The position numbers and the translations under genes are program-made. A stretch of 64,000 nucleotides of DNA from Entomortierella parvispora (taxonomy: Eukaryota; Mortierellomycota; Mortierellomycetes; Mortierellales; Mortierellaceae): the NCBI GenBank assembly GCA_963573315.1, contig OY752144.1, positions 2,288,501 to 2,352,500 on the forward strand, given 5' to 3'. Each line of letters starts with the position of its first letter. Positions within the stretch are counted from its first letter, which is position 1. The notes beneath the pieces were generated by a model. That model saw only the letters and a list, made by a program, of their open reading frames with translations, did not search any database and was not told where the DNA came from. This document shows positions 1 through 10,789 of the stretch, one piece after another.

Positions 1-652
1 ACTTTTCCAACAGCTGAGGGACATTGTACTCAAGGTAACCTCCTCTGGCTTGAGGCCTCCAAATAGTCTTGATGGAGGGATGGATGAGACTGTCGCTGTC
101 TCCCGAGATAACAATGTCGTCGGGTTTACAGTCGATGGCAATCTGAATGTCGGCTTCCGATGGACATTCAACTACTGTCCAACCCTTTTCTTCCAAGTAC
201 CGCGCAAGAGCCACGCGGAGATCGGTCGACAAATAAAAGGACGAGCTGATGTATTTGTGGAGCTTTTTGAAATGCTGCTTTTTGAGTCTTCTTCCGTCTC
301 GGAGTATGGCCTCCATCTCAGCTAGCAACGTGTGGGCCTTCGCCAGGGACACTGAGCGCCTTGCCTCTCGCTCATCCCGTGTCGTGCGCTTCTCCTCCGG
401 CGTAGGGCCATCCAGGTAGAGGATTGTGGTATGCTGCGGTAACTGAAGGGATCGTAAACGAGACTCGATAATTCTGTTGGCAGCTGTTGAGTCGCCACTA
501 GAAAAGGCCCTGCGAATTGTGGCAAACATGGATCCAAGAAGATCCATTCGATAGCTTGACTTTGCGGACACGGGGCCTTGAGGGAACTGAGACCGCAGCT
601 GTGCCTCATAGCCCTTCTTCCGGACGAACGGCCACAGGTATGGAATGCCCAT
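1..652 (-). CDS. XPG/FEN1-like structure-specific nuclease, 3' end outside window
   Basis: The minus-strand reading frame starts at the ATG at 652 and is open for 217 codons to the window edge, so the C-terminus is missing. The N-terminus MGIPYLWPF matches the MGI-x-x-L start of the XPG/FEN1 family, where the free N-terminus is part of the fold. All acidic positions expected of the active site can be placed: D37, D81 (LYLDG), E166 and D168 (SEADIQ), and D185 and D187 (SGDSDSL), the last two groups forming the XPG-I region. Family members cut flap or bubble DNA with two metal ions. The sequence diverges strongly from housekeeping FEN1, Rad2 and Exo1, and no intron is visible in the part seen, so I read it as a lineage-specific paralogue, possibly tied to mobile DNA. 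It is divergent from the Myb/SANT-like gene at 1164. Confidence 0.75.
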   Translation of the reverse strand, partial: MGIPYLWPFVRKKGYEAQLRSQFPQGPVSAKSSYRMDLLGSMFATIRRAFSSGDSTAANRIIESRLRSLQLPQHTTILYLDGPTPEEKRTTRDEREARRSVSLAKAHTLLAEMEAILRDGRRLKKQHFKKLHKYISSSFYLSTDLRVALARYLEEKGWTVVECPSEADIQIAIDCKPDDIVISGDSDSLIHPSIKTIWRPQARGGYLEYNVPQLLEK

Positions 653-1163
653 CCGGAGGTGCCTGAGGAGGGATGGCCGGAAAGTGAGACGGAAAAGGTA
701 GAGGGGTTATGTGCTGTAAGGGTGTTGAGGGTGTTGAGGGTGTTGAGGGTGTTGTGAGGGTGTTTTGAGAGTGGGGGATAGGATGAAAGGAGAGGCTTTA
801 AATGCTTCTTGCGCAACCTTTCCCGTGTGGCAGGGAGCGGGAAGAGCGTGGGAGCAGAAACACTTCTCTGTTTTCTTGCGTGAACCACAAGTGCTGCTAA
901 GTACATCACCCAAGTACGCTTGATCCCAGAACCACTTCTTCATGCACTTCGTGCTTATTTTGTGACCAGAACCGTTTCCTCTCTGTGACCAGAACCGTTT
1001 CCTTCTCCTTTTGTGCCACCTTTTCATCCTTTTTCCCGACACTTTCCTTCTCCCGCGTAATGCCGCATTCCCCTCTGACCTGAGAACCTACTATTTCTCG
1101 CTCTGATGGGCTCAAGACAACAGTTCCAATCCACTCAACAACCACATTGAAAGCTCTGCCAGC
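653..1163. promoter_or_regulatory. Bidirectional intergenic region with short tandem repeats
   Basis: This 511 bp interval separates the divergent nuclease and Myb/SANT-like genes and must hold both promoters. About 717-765 contains four or more copies of a GTGTTGAGG-type repeat. About 961-1008 contains a direct duplication of a GTGACCAGAACCGTTTCCT unit. No TATA box is clear on either strand. Confidence 0.45.
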
Positions 1164-2225
1164 ATGTCCCTTCCATCCACATCCCGGATTATGAAATCTA
1201 CATCTCATCCTTATTCGTCCGAGCACGATGTCCACTCGACCTCAAAAGCTTATAAACCGAGTGGCGACGACACACCTTTCCGAGGTGGCCGGGAACTTTG
1301 GTTAGCAAGGCGACTCATGGACCCGGAAATTTATCGCCCACTCCAAGCCAGCAAGGAAACCCTTGCACCAGACGGGGCTCAGTACCCTACTAAGGCAGCA
1401 ATCTATCGTCGAATTGCATCCGAATTTAATCAACAAACTGAGCATGCTGGATTCAGGGTTGATGCCGGGAAGATTAAGAATAAGATTACAAAGATGTCAC
1501 TTCAATTCAAACTTGCACATCGGCTTCGAAATTCGTCGAGCTTTAGCACGGAAGACGACATGCGAGATGCGGTCAAAGACAAATGCAGGCACTACTTTAT
1601 CCTGGAGCCTAAGTGGGCTCATGCATGGAGTGATGGCTTAGTTCCTCGCGCCGACTCGATAATCACACCCGACGACGAGGCTATCAGGGAAGATGCCCAT
1701 GTAGGCAACAGCATTCAGGGCCATTCCGATGGAAGCACTATGGACGATAGGGACGACGTGCTAACAGAACCCGAGTCTGACCAAGAATCGATGATCATCA
1801 GTGCAAATGCAGACAGTCCAAATGCAAAGAATATCAAGGACGGAGAGGACGGAGACAGGCTTCAGGTCCAGGATGGAAATGCACGGCGGCGGCCAAAAAT
1901 TCCAGCAACCATTTCTGCAAGTGGATCGCAGCCAAGGAATATGTCGCTGATGGATAAAGACGACCAAACGATTACGAACAAAAAGCCCAAAGACTCCCAG
2001 CGAGTTTCCAGTAGTGATGTACTCACGATTCTCAGCGACCTCTTCCGTTATGAGATCGATTCACGGAAGGAGATCAGTCTGAACCGCCATGAGATCGATG
2101 CACGGAAGGAGAGAGAACTGGCAGAAATCGAGCTCAGGAAAACGATCCACCTTGCCAAAATCAACACATATCAACATCACTGGACTCGCTTTCGACGAAA
2201 GAGACAGAATCTCTTGAGAATATAA
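1164..2225 (+). CDS. Myb/SANT (trihelix-like) DNA-binding protein
   Basis: An intronless frame of 353 residues. Residues about 43-156 have the layout of a Myb/SANT-like or trihelix domain: a GRELWLARRL first helix, YRRIASEFNQ second helix, a basic KIKNKITKMSLQFKLA helix, then a conserved tail in which a charged helix leads to a P-x-W motif (LEPKWAHAW). The middle (about 160-285) is acidic and low complexity. Residues about 300-340 form an amphipathic charged helix with an ERHEIDxRKE-like repeat, probably a coiled coil for dimerisation. Proteins of this build accompany PIF/Harbinger transposases or act as transcription factors. The divergent neighbour is an XPG-like nuclease, which makes a mobile-element role possible but unproven. 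The ATG at 1164 is the first in frame. Confidence 0.65.
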   Translation: MSLPSTSRIMKSTSHPYSSEHDVHSTSKAYKPSGDDTPFRGGRELWLARRLMDPEIYRPLQASKETLAPDGAQYPTKAAIYRRIASEFNQQTEHAGFRVDAGKIKNKITKMSLQFKLAHRLRNSSSFSTEDDMRDAVKDKCRHYFILEPKWAHAWSDGLVPRADSIITPDDEAIREDAHVGNSIQGHSDGSTMDDRDDVLTEPESDQESMIISANADSPNAKNIKDGEDGDRLQVQDGNARRRPKIPATISASGSQPRNMSLMDKDDQTITNKKPKDSQRVSSSDVLTILSDLFRYEIDSRKEISLNRHEIDARKERELAEIELRKTIHLAKINTYQHHWTRFRRKRQNLLRI

Positions 2226-2670
2226 ATGTGTTCCCAGGAGAAGAGTCTTGGCTAGCCTTCGAGATTACAAGAAAAAACCAGGCAGTCGCTCCGACGACAG
2301 TTTAATACAGTCATTATTAAACTTACAGCGCTTGATCTGGAAATGTTATCAAGGGGCAAGGAGCACAACAAGTACATACGAGAAATGAGAGCAGTGGGCT
2401 GGTGGCAGCACCATAAAACCAATAGAAGCAGAGATCGAGAACTATAAGCGAAATGGAGCCAATTTTCATTGAGGACCAGCATCGGAAACAGAAACAAGAA
2501 TAGGACAAGACCGGAAGCAAAACCAAAGCAGACCGAAAGCAGACCGACAGGGGTAAGCGACCAGAATTTTTCTCTCTTTTACCTCTTTCACACTTCAACA
2601 ACCAACCACCAACCCGTTTCAAACCTATCAGCCTGCCACACTTCATCCAGGACATCTTCGCTGTCGCAGC
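2226..2670. other. Intergenic, AC-rich 5' region of the MULE-like gene
   Basis: This 445 bp stretch has no convincing coding frame. The part next to 2671 is rich in CAAC/ACC motifs, as expected of a 5' untranslated region. I looked for terminal inverted repeats matching sequence downstream of 5447 and saw none. Confidence 0.4.
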
Positions 2671-5447
2671 ATGACTGGGTTGAGAGTAAGGGATATCGTC
2701 CTCTTTGCTAATGAATTTGATCCTCGCGAATTGGTTGAACCCTTTAACATTCCTAGGGAAGAGGAAATTTGGAAACCAACCTTGAATGCTGAAGAACTCC
2801 GGGCTTTTTGGCACATTGAACGATGCGCACTGCAGTGGAAAAAGATTCAAGTAGAGGGCAGTTTTCGACACATCAATATGAGCAAGGCGAGCGCCGACGA
2901 ACTGCTGCCAGTCCATACAAGGCGTCCTGGTTCTGTTGGTAGACCGCCAAAGTATGATTGGAGCTTTCGATTTTGTTGTAGGAGACGAGACCCTCCTTCA
3001 CAATTGCAAATCGCACGCGCCTCAGTCGGTAATGGATGCCCAGTTGAAATCAGGATGCGGAAGCTTCGAGAAAAAGATGCTGTGGAGGTGGTGTACTTGT
3101 GGCGTCACAATCATGACGACTCACCAAAGGCCAGATCGAAATTACCCTTGAGCGGGGTTCAGCTTGACTGGATCAAGGAATTGGCTGCTGATGGCCTTGA
3201 CTGGAAGTCAATAAAAGCTCGACTTCGTTTGAGCAATTGGGCTCTTCGTCAGGTAATCATGTCGTTCGTCCGAGAATGCACTTCAGCTCACCATGAGAGT
3301 AGTAATCTAAAAGGTCCTTTAATTTTTTTTTTCGCATGTTTGCCACAGATTGAGGATCAAACAGCTGATGGTCCGTTACCTCCATGTCTTCATATGTTGT
3401 ATGACGATGTTCGAACAGTTGTATACCGCAATCGGACAAAACAATCTCGAAAAGCACTCAATCAGACTTATAGTGTTAAGCTTTGGCTTGATCAGATTAA
3501 GGATGAGGGCGGCAAGAGCCTGTTCAGCGAAGAAGTACTCGGTAATAGAGAGCTCTTCCTGTTTGCTTGGTGTACAAAGTTCCAGTTAAAGGTACGAGGA
3601 TCTCCATGAGCAGGCTCCTAAAATATTTGGACGCTGTTAGCCTGACCATACTTATATTTGCCAATTGTTCTATCATTTAGATCATGAGTGATAACGCAAC
3701 CATAGTGTGCATGGACTCTACACACAAGACAGTCAAATCGCTAAAGCCAAGCCCAGACAACGACAAAGTGTATACATCTGCGTTTTTGTTTACAATTCTG
3801 GTCAGGGATCAAAAGGTTCAAACCGGTATACCAATCGCTTTCATGGTCTGCAATTCGGAATCCAGGTAGGAATTGCTCTCGCACTAATTCACTTGGAACG
3901 TTTCCGGCTCCTCTTACACCCTTTTGTCATTTCTGTTGAGTTTTTTCATCGATATCTAACGCGGCTTGGTTCTAGTTATATTCTAAAAGAATGGCTAACG
4001 TGGTTGAAAGTCGACTGTGGACTTCAAGCAACCAAGTTCATGGTGGACTGCTCCGTTGCAGAAACCGAGGCTCTAAAAAAAGCATTCCCAAGCCCCCCGA
4101 TGGAGATCTACTTTTGTGCCTTTCATGTTGGACAAGCATGGGAGCGGAAATTGCGGGAACTGCATGATGTAGGTGTTCCTTTGGCCCGTCTGAACAATTT
4201 TTGCCGACTCTGTTATCAAACCTTCACGTTTTCTAACTTGAATGCTTTAATTGGGAAGGTGGAGGAATGCAAAAGAATGCGCCCTGGTTTGAAAGCTATT
4301 CGAAAAGCTGATTCTGAGGCCGCACTTCAAGAAGCTTGGAGGAATTTACAGGAATCGTTCCCACGAGCTAAGAAGTTTACTGCCTATATTTCAACTTGGA
4401 TGGAGCCAAGCAAGCTAGACAAGTGGGTCCTTTACCGCAGAGAAGTGAGCAACGCCTTATTATTTCTTACTCGCATTCCCCTTGAAGTCTCAATCGTACG
4501 CTGCAGTCGTAAAGCTGAAATTGACACAAACCATTTTTTTTTTAAAAAAAAATAAAAAAATCAGGACCATCAGCACATCAACACCAATAATTTGGTGGAG
4601 AGCTGGCACAAGACCTTTAAAAAGCAATACCTGGGATATTCAAGGGATTTGCGCCCTGATGATCTGGTCTTTCTGCTACAAGGGACGGTGGACATCGACT
4701 TCAGAACGACATACTATAAGATTAGCCGTGGACTGCAGCCCATAGCACTATCTGAGCACGCCTCAGCAAGGAGAGCGAAGGCAATGGCTTTGCCATTTGT
4801 TGACGCTAAGGACATGGTCACTGAGATGCCTCAGGGCGGCAAGGTACCATGCTTACCACATGCTTTATTTTGCTTGTTGTCAGACTGAGGATATTGACCA
4901 TTGTTGTTGTTATTTGTCCATCTTGCAGTTCTCAGTCAACTCTTTCTCGGGATCTGGCGATTCATACTCTGTGAGCACTAGCGCTGATTTCTCACTACTC
5001 TTATTTTGCAATTGCGATGACTACATTCGATACAAGGAGCCCTGTAAACATATGTATCTCGTGACCAGAATTTACAGCGATGCAGAAATCAGTTACAAAG
5101 GCAATGTAGAAACAATTGGCCCTGCAGCGCCTGCAGGTGGCGACGAAAATCCCGAGACGTCCTTGGAGCATTTGCTTTCCCCGGGGTTACTTCTTTTGCT
5201 CCAGAAGCAGAGAGCTGAAAAAAGGGAGGCTGAACGACTGGCAAAAATCACCGAAAACAAGCGGGTTGTCGAAGAGAGTGAAGCGCAGCTGGTACTCCTC
5301 TCAGAGGCGATCCTGTCCAACATTCGAGCAGTGAAAAAGAGAAAATGCACGTCTCAGTACCTTGCAAAAGCGGTAGCCACGCTACACAACACAAGTCTTG
5401 TGATTAAAGGACTCAATGAGGTTGGCGCAGGGCGAAAGTGCCAGTGA
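2671..5447 (+). CDS. MULE transposase-like protein with SWIM zinc finger
   Basis: Six exons are inferred: 2671-3252, 3349-3591, 3681-3865, 3976-4444, 4565-4843 and 4929-5447, giving 758 residues. All junctions keep frame and have GT/AG ends. The N-terminus has a WRKY/GCM1-like zinc region (C102, C103, C123 and a closing H146-N-H148). A Mutator-type RNase H core follows: D287 (CMDSTHKT), D361 (FMVDCSVAE), the family's C-x-x-H block (CAFH, 384-387) and E505 (NNLVESWH). A SWIM finger lies at C613, C615, C625 and H627. The tail (about 660-758) is charged and coiled-coil-like. All three acidic catalytic positions remain. Five introns and no visible terminal inverted repeats suggest a domesticated copy, like plant FAR1/MUSTANG genes, rather than an active transposon. 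A recently active element with introns cannot be excluded. Confidence 0.8.
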
Positions 5448-5863
5448 ATAAAGTCAAACAGCGTTGAGGTCAATTGACATATTCTTCGATGTCAATTGAT
5501 AGCTCTTGCTCCTTCCTTGATTGGAAGTATTTGTCTTCGAAAATCCAGCCAATGAGAGAATTAAGGCGTGGATTGTCCGGGAGCACAGGTCTTCCTGAGA
5601 CGTCACCGTATTGAAATTGTAGTATTTACTACGTCTTGTTGATGACAGAAGAAAGACTGCAAGAGTTGGAGTAGACATTCCAACGGTTGAAGCTGTTGGT
5701 CTTTTGTGCTGGTATTTATTATTTATTAATGTTACAATCGTTTATGGTGCGCATTCGTAGAGAACTCCATGTTGCAGTGGGGGTATTCGTTCGCTCGGCT
5801 TTTGCGGATTATCTTGAGTAGTGTCGCCTCCTCAACCAGTCAGAGACGTTCAGCTGGATTCCC
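5448..5863. other. Intergenic, no feature recognised
   Basis: This 416 bp separates the MULE-like gene from the 3' end of the small Ser-rich gene on the opposite strand. A short near-repeat (GTCAATTGACATA and GTCAATTGATAGC) lies at about 5469-5505. Nothing else stands out. Confidence 0.4.
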
Positions 5864-6082
5864 TTAAGCGCGGGACAACGAGCTGGAGCTACTGTTGTTT
5901 GAGGACATGATTTTCTCAGAGTCGGGGGTCAGGGGACCGACCTGGGAGGCGCGCTTAGCCTTATTGCTTGACTTGAAGGAGAAGAAGCCGGTAGAGGAGC
6001 GCGACGAGGAAGAGGGCGAAGAGGGGCGACTGTTGCACTTCATGTTCCTGAAGAAGGCCATGGAAGAGGTGTTGGTGTCCAT
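5864..6082 (-). CDS. Small Ser-rich protein of unknown function
   Basis: A 72-residue single-exon frame starting at the ATG at 6082 and ending in TAA at 5864. More than a third of the residues are serine, with runs at both ends, and the centre is basic (FKSSNKAKRAS). There is no signal peptide or membrane segment. An upstream in-frame ATG at 6244 would add 54 residues, but it lies upstream of a good TATA box (6211-6219), so I chose the shorter start. No family is recognised. SRPSSP and LTPDSEK resemble kinase target sites. The TATA box supports transcription of a short stress- or growth-induced protein. Confidence 0.5.
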   Translation of the reverse strand: MDTNTSSMAFFRNMKCNSRPSSPSSSSRSSTGFFSFKSSNKAKRASQVGPLTPDSEKIMSSNNSSSSSLSRA

Positions 6083-6210
6083 TATGATGTGTAAAGGTTG
6101 AGGTTGGTGTTGAAAGGGTACTTTTGGCCGAGGAAGCTTTTGGTGTGAGTAAGAGAGAGAGTTGGATCTGTTGAATGAAGATACTGCCAACAAAGGCCAG
6201 GAGGGCTGCC

Positions 6211-6219
6211 TTTTTATAG
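6211..6219 (-). promoter_or_regulatory. TATA box of the small Ser-rich gene
   Basis: On the minus strand the sequence reads GCTATAAAAAGG, about 130 bp upstream of the ATG at 6082. That leaves room for a typical 5' leader. Confidence 0.5.
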
Positions 6220-7202
6220 CTTGCTGGGAATCGGACTCCCTCACCGGGATGGATCTGGAGATAGAGATAGGGCGACCACTACCATGTGCGCTTTGACCCC
6301 GCTCGTAATCTATAGGATCGGAGACCTTTGATATCGTGTATAGAGTAGTGATAAGTCAGAGTGAGTTGCCGATGAAATAAAACGCGTCTTGCGGTCGAGA
6401 AAATCGCTATCTCATTTGGCAGCCAGCCAGGATGGCAGCGTATCTTTTCCCTTTCAACCAGGCGATTAGAATACTGATCGCCAATGGACGGGTCTGAGAT
6501 GGTAGCAAATAGTAAAGAAAAAGCTGTTGTTCAGGGTCCGATCTGACCGATGGCCCGATTTGGACGATCGGTTCCTTCCGTGTTGGTGTCGGCGCAACGT
6601 GGAATGCGACCGGAACCATTCCCTGGCTGGGTAGACTACAGTAGTTGGATCGTCTCACTCGTCATCGAGGCGAGAGAGATAAGGGAGTGTGGCACAGCCG
6701 GCCACGGTACTTAGATTCGCATGTGCCCGCACACTGGCATGTCTATCATTTAGACATTCACTGAGCGTCACTATCTCCTACAAACCCCGCCCCTCTTGCA
6801 ATCCTCCACAATGCCATTGAATTCTGCGGCTGCGTATGTGAACCTCGTGTCCAATTGCTTGTGACCGTGATAGTCCAAGAGAAGCCAGGTTTGCAACCAT
6901 TCGCTGCCTAAGAAGATAAACAACGCCGATTGCCATGCTTTCACGAACATGATCAGGAAAGGAATTTTTTGGCACACGCAGGAAAAATGGAACGCCGCAC
7001 ACCTGTTCTTGTTTGCCCCCTGGGATTGTTGACAAAACAGCGCAATGTCGCTCTCAGGAGCTGGCAACATTAAGCCGTTACCAAGAGGCAATCAGTGGAT
7101 ACAGATTACGATGGTGTGTTGCAGTGAAACGATAATGAGAAATCTGGGTAAAGACGGTGAAGCGAAGGATGGGGGTATCACTGTTTCCATGAAACAGGGG
7201 GT
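6220..7202. other. Intergenic, no gene recognised
   Basis: About 1 kb without a supported gene. Open frames on the minus strand (for example 6771-7091) lack domain features, good codon structure or splice support, so I left them out. Confidence 0.35.
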
Positions 7203-7307
7203 CACTGCAGGGGATGGTGGGTGAGGTATAACGTTGACACTGCAGGGGATGGTGGGTGAGGTATAACGTTGACACTGCAGGGGATGGTGGGTGAGGTATA
7301 ACGTTGA
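7203..7307. repeat. Three exact 35 bp tandem repeats
   Basis: Three copies of a 35 bp unit lie at 7203-7237, 7238-7272 and 7273-7307, identical by eye. Each contains GGGGATGGTGGGTGAGG followed by TATAACGTTGA. They lie about 670 bp upstream of the acidic secreted protein gene and could be a recent slippage expansion of a regulatory site. Confidence 0.9.
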
Positions 7308-7734
7308 TCAATCCCGTGAAGGTGGGGAGCCAGAACGCGTAGAAGGCAGGTACCCGTAGCAAAGTCAGATCGGCACACGACACGCTTGTCCCTTCGTCAT
7401 CCATTTTTTTCCCCACGATCGATCCCTTAAAATTGTTAGCTGCCCTCTTTCCCTCTCCTCGATTTTCATCCTTGGATTTTGGGACCAACATGGCACTTGG
7501 CCTAGAGTGGACGGTGCGTGGTCCGTCAACATCATTCTTCGCCACCTTTGCCATCATTTTCGACAGGTACCATTGGCAACATATGAAGAGGGAGGCGAAA
7601 CTGTCCGACAAGTTACCAATCTTTCTTTCTTTTCAAATTACTTCCCAACAGTACAGCAACGCAGTACAGTGACAGTACATGTAATTTTACGTTTCCCATT
7701 CACTTGAACTCCAGATCCTGCGCCCATCCACACC

Positions 7735-7742
7735 CTATAAAT
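7735..7742 (+). promoter_or_regulatory. TATA box of the acidic secreted protein gene
   Basis: CCCTATAAATATTG lies about 235 bp upstream of the ATG at 7972. A pyrimidine-rich leader (CCCATCCCTTTCC and similar) follows it. Confidence 0.5.
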
Positions 7743-7971
7743 ATTGATCCTCTACACCATCCCATCCCTTTCCTTTCCCCCCTATAGCCACACCCCCGCC
7801 TCTTTGTCACGTAGAGTATTTATACCATCCCGGTGCACCAACCTGTGGTGTGTTTCTTCTCTTTTCCTCACTCTCCACTCTGAACTCCGGTCCAACCGTA
7901 CAAATTCCCCCGGGACTTTGTTCTCGTCTTTCTTAACCATTTCACACGCTGCTTTCTGAACAGAGCTCATT

Positions 7972-8736
7972 ATGTCTGCCATGAACTCAACTCTTGCGTT
8001 CGTGTTTGCAGTTCTTGCCTTAATCTTGGCCTGCCAAGCCGCCCCCATTGATCGTATCTTGGCCCAATACCCCTCGCCCATCTCCTCACACCAATATCAA
8101 CACCATGAACACTCTGAATCCTCGCCGCCCTCGTCTGTTGTCGGTCTTCGATCCAGGATGAACACTCGAGTTGGTCGAGTTTTGCCACCATATGGTTCAA
8201 GATCCCCTTTATCTTCTGGGTCCGAAGCAAACCCAAGAGCCCTGGCTTGGTCTCTTCTTCATCAACACCAACTGAACCTTCGCAGGCTAAAACAACAAAA
8301 ACAGGCGTCTGTGCACATCCAACCGATATCTGTTTCCCAGCAAGACGTTCTACAAACAGCCTGGTCAGATCGTACTTTGGAGGGCCATGCCGTGCTCGAT
8401 GACGACGATGAAGATGCAGGGAACGAGCTGATGGACACGGAGGAGGAGGGACTCCTTCGGCCGGATGCAGACGATGAACTGGAGGGGACGATTGAGGGTC
8501 AAGTTCTAGAGGTGGAGGAGGGAGAGGACGATGTGTCCTTTGAGGACGACGACTCTCTCGACTTGGATGAAGGGCTCAACAAGCCAGCAACAGTCGTCGC
8601 TAGTAATCGTCGATTTCACTCCCGCACCCAGGGCTTTGTCGCTGAGGATGAGGCTGAAGCAAAGTTATGGAAAGGCGTCAAAGTGCCTCTTCAAATCGTG
8701 ACCATTTCGGTCGAACATCGACAGCGCCGACGATAG
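7972..8736 (+). CDS. Acidic secreted protein of unknown function
   Basis: A 254-residue single-exon frame. Residues 1-24 form a signal peptide: a hydrophobic core LAFVFAVLALILA ending in CQAAP. The mature part is rich in His, Gln and Ser at first. From about 140 to 205 it becomes strongly acidic, with D/E runs such as DDDDEDAGNE and EVEEGEDDVSFEDDD. It ends in a basic tail (HRQRRR). There is only one cysteine, in the leader. I do not recognise a family. The acidic block could bind calcium or cell-wall cations, and the basic doublets may be Kex2-type processing sites; both are guesses. The start is the first ATG after a TATA box at 7735. Confidence 0.6.
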   Translation: MSAMNSTLAFVFAVLALILACQAAPIDRILAQYPSPISSHQYQHHEHSESSPPSSVVGLRSRMNTRVGRVLPPYGSRSPLSSGSEANPRALAWSLLHQHQLNLRRLKQQKQASVHIQPISVSQQDVLQTAWSDRTLEGHAVLDDDDEDAGNELMDTEEEGLLRPDADDELEGTIEGQVLEVEEGEDDVSFEDDDSLDLDEGLNKPATVVASNRRFHSRTQGFVAEDEAEAKLWKGVKVPLQIVTISVEHRQRRR

Positions 8737-9548
8737 TCCCTCTCCCACTTTTTTTTTTTTTCTTTCTATTTCCACATGCACGCCACTTGTACATATTCAC
8801 TTGTAGATACACTAAAATGCGCTCTTTGAACCTGTGCTTACCGGGAAAGATTTTTTCTCCCTTCTTGTATGCTTTAGCCCTGATGCTACAGTAGTTTCAT
8901 GTTCAATGTCGTCCCGCTCCGACACGGCGACACGGCGGTATTTATCGCGGCATGTCATTTGTATTGTAGACACACCTGGGGCAGAGTACATGCGTACATG
9001 GTCTTGGCCGTGTCATTTCGCGCAGTCAGGGGTTTCCAACGGCAACTGACGCGTTTCAATGGGGTTATGATGTTAAAGGTACCAGTCAAGGTTCCTTCCT
9101 GGCAATGTACCACTTCAAACACAGGGCAGATCGATGAACTTGGCTTTGGTGGTGTTTCCAGGCTGCCCGTGAAAGCAGCTACATAGGAGCTACTTGTTAT
9201 TGCCCTGTTCTAGTTCCAGATAGCTAGGAGAGATAGAAAGAAGGGGAAAGAGGGAGAAAGAGAGAGAGCTGGACTATGAAAATGTAGGGTCGTGTCACTA
9301 TCACTGTCATTGCTTCGTCAGCACGCGTAGTTGTCGAGAGACAGGCCGGGTGACAGAAAAAATAAAAAAAAATAGGAAGCCGAAGCGAGAGAAAGAGAGC
9401 TGAATGTTGTTCATCCTCTTCATCTCCTTCTACTCTCTAGGGTGTCTCTCTCTCTTTCTGGGTCATCGCTCGTCCATTTCGACACTCTCCCTTCCTCGGT
9501 CTCCTCCCTACCCCCATCCTCCTTCCTCCTTTTGCTCATTGCCGAAAG
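8737..9548. other. Intergenic: 3' region and pyrimidine-rich promoter
   Basis: It begins with a T-run after the secreted-protein gene. Later come A/G-rich (9221-9275) and A-run (9357-9372) tracts, then a C/T-rich stretch (9420-9540) that looks like the promoter and leader of the metallo-hydrolase gene. No other gene is supported. Confidence 0.4.
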
Positions 9549-10789
9549 ATGGAATCACTCGAAAGACTGCCCAACATTGTTCGACTCTCCGAGAGGGTTG
9601 TACGCGTGCTGGGTCTCAATCCCGGCAAGTTCACATTGCAAGGTTTGTTCTCATCCCGCCTCCCGACTACATCGTGTCCTCATGCTGTCGACCAGAGCGT
9701 CATCGATTCTACCAACGATCCGATAAAATGTCTCCATGACGCATGACCCTTTTCTGCCACAAAGTATGGTTCGGCTGATATTCCTCTATTGCGTGATTTT
9801 GATGCAATGTAGGCACAAACACATATCTGATCGGCAAGGGACCCCGAAAGGTCTTGTTGGACACTGGCGAGGGAATCCCCGAATATATCCCTTTGCTCCA
9901 ATCGGCACTGGACAGCGAGCCTGAAGGTGCCACGATCTCAAAGGTCATCTGCAGTCACTGGCATCATGATCACGTCGGAGGCGTGCAAGATGTCCTGTCC
10001 TTCCTCGCCGCAAGAAACATCCGACTTTACGACCCATCTACGACGGCCTCGGGTGCGGTATCATCTTCTGCCCCCGTGACCTCGACCGTTGGCTTGGTCA
10101 ATGTCGATACTCATCATGTTGAGTCTGCACCAGGCATTTTCAAATATTTGAACTCTGAACACGATGACCTCGAAACTCGGTTCCAGGCTATTCAAGATCA
10201 GGATGAGATTCAAGTTGACGATCAGACCACACTGGTGACGCTCCACACGCCCGGACATACATCGGACCACTGCAGCTTCTATCTCAAAGAAGAAAACACG
10301 TTGTTCACCGCCGACTGTGTGCTTGGCCAAGGAACAGCTGTCTTTGAGGACTTGAGTGCCTACATGAAGTCTTTGGAACGACAATTGACCGTGGGAGGAT
10401 CCTCCCCATCGTACAAAATCTATCCAGGCCATGGCCCCGTGATCGAGGATGGTCCGGCTAAAGTCCGAGAGTACATCAAGCATCGCCTAGACCGCGAAAA
10501 GCAGATTTTGCAAGTCCTTCAAAGCACTGGTAGCAATAACGGGACCGCCCCCGTTTCCTCACTGCCCTCGACGGCACCCCCTTCAATTTCGAGTGCGGGG
10601 CCAAAAACAGCCATGGATATTGTTGCGGTGATTTATGAGGCTTACCCAGTGAGTTTGCACCTTGCGGCTGAACACCAAGTTTTGCTTCATCTCAAGAAGC
10701 TGGAAAAGGACGGCAAGGTCCTCCGAGGTCCCTCAGAAGAAATCTCGAACGCGCTCTGGAGCACTGCTGCCACGCAAGCAAGCCTTTGA
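9549..10789 (+). CDS. Metallo-beta-lactamase-fold hydrolase, LACTB2-like
   Basis: Two exons, 9549-9642 and 9813-10789, join in frame at a conserved glycine (LQ|GTNTYLIG) to give 356 residues. The HxHxDH motif is at 80-85 (SHWHHDHVGG). Further metal ligands are H180 (TPGHTSDH), D199 (FTADCVLG) and H238 (YPGHGPV). The C-terminal part (about 275-345) fits the small helical or winged-helix domain that follows the metallo domain in LACTB2 proteins. LACTB2 is a mitochondrial single-strand endoribonuclease in animals; some fungal relatives sit in polyketide clusters as thioesterases, but no such cluster is visible here. No clear targeting peptide is seen. Possible polyadenylation signals (AATAAA) lie just after the stop and near 10853. 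Confidence 0.85.

Noticed and set aside
9404-9746. Overlapping frames around the start of the metallo-hydrolase
   Set aside because: Only the frame from 9549 joins in phase to the conserved GTNTYLIG exon; the others are shadows of the leader and intron 1.
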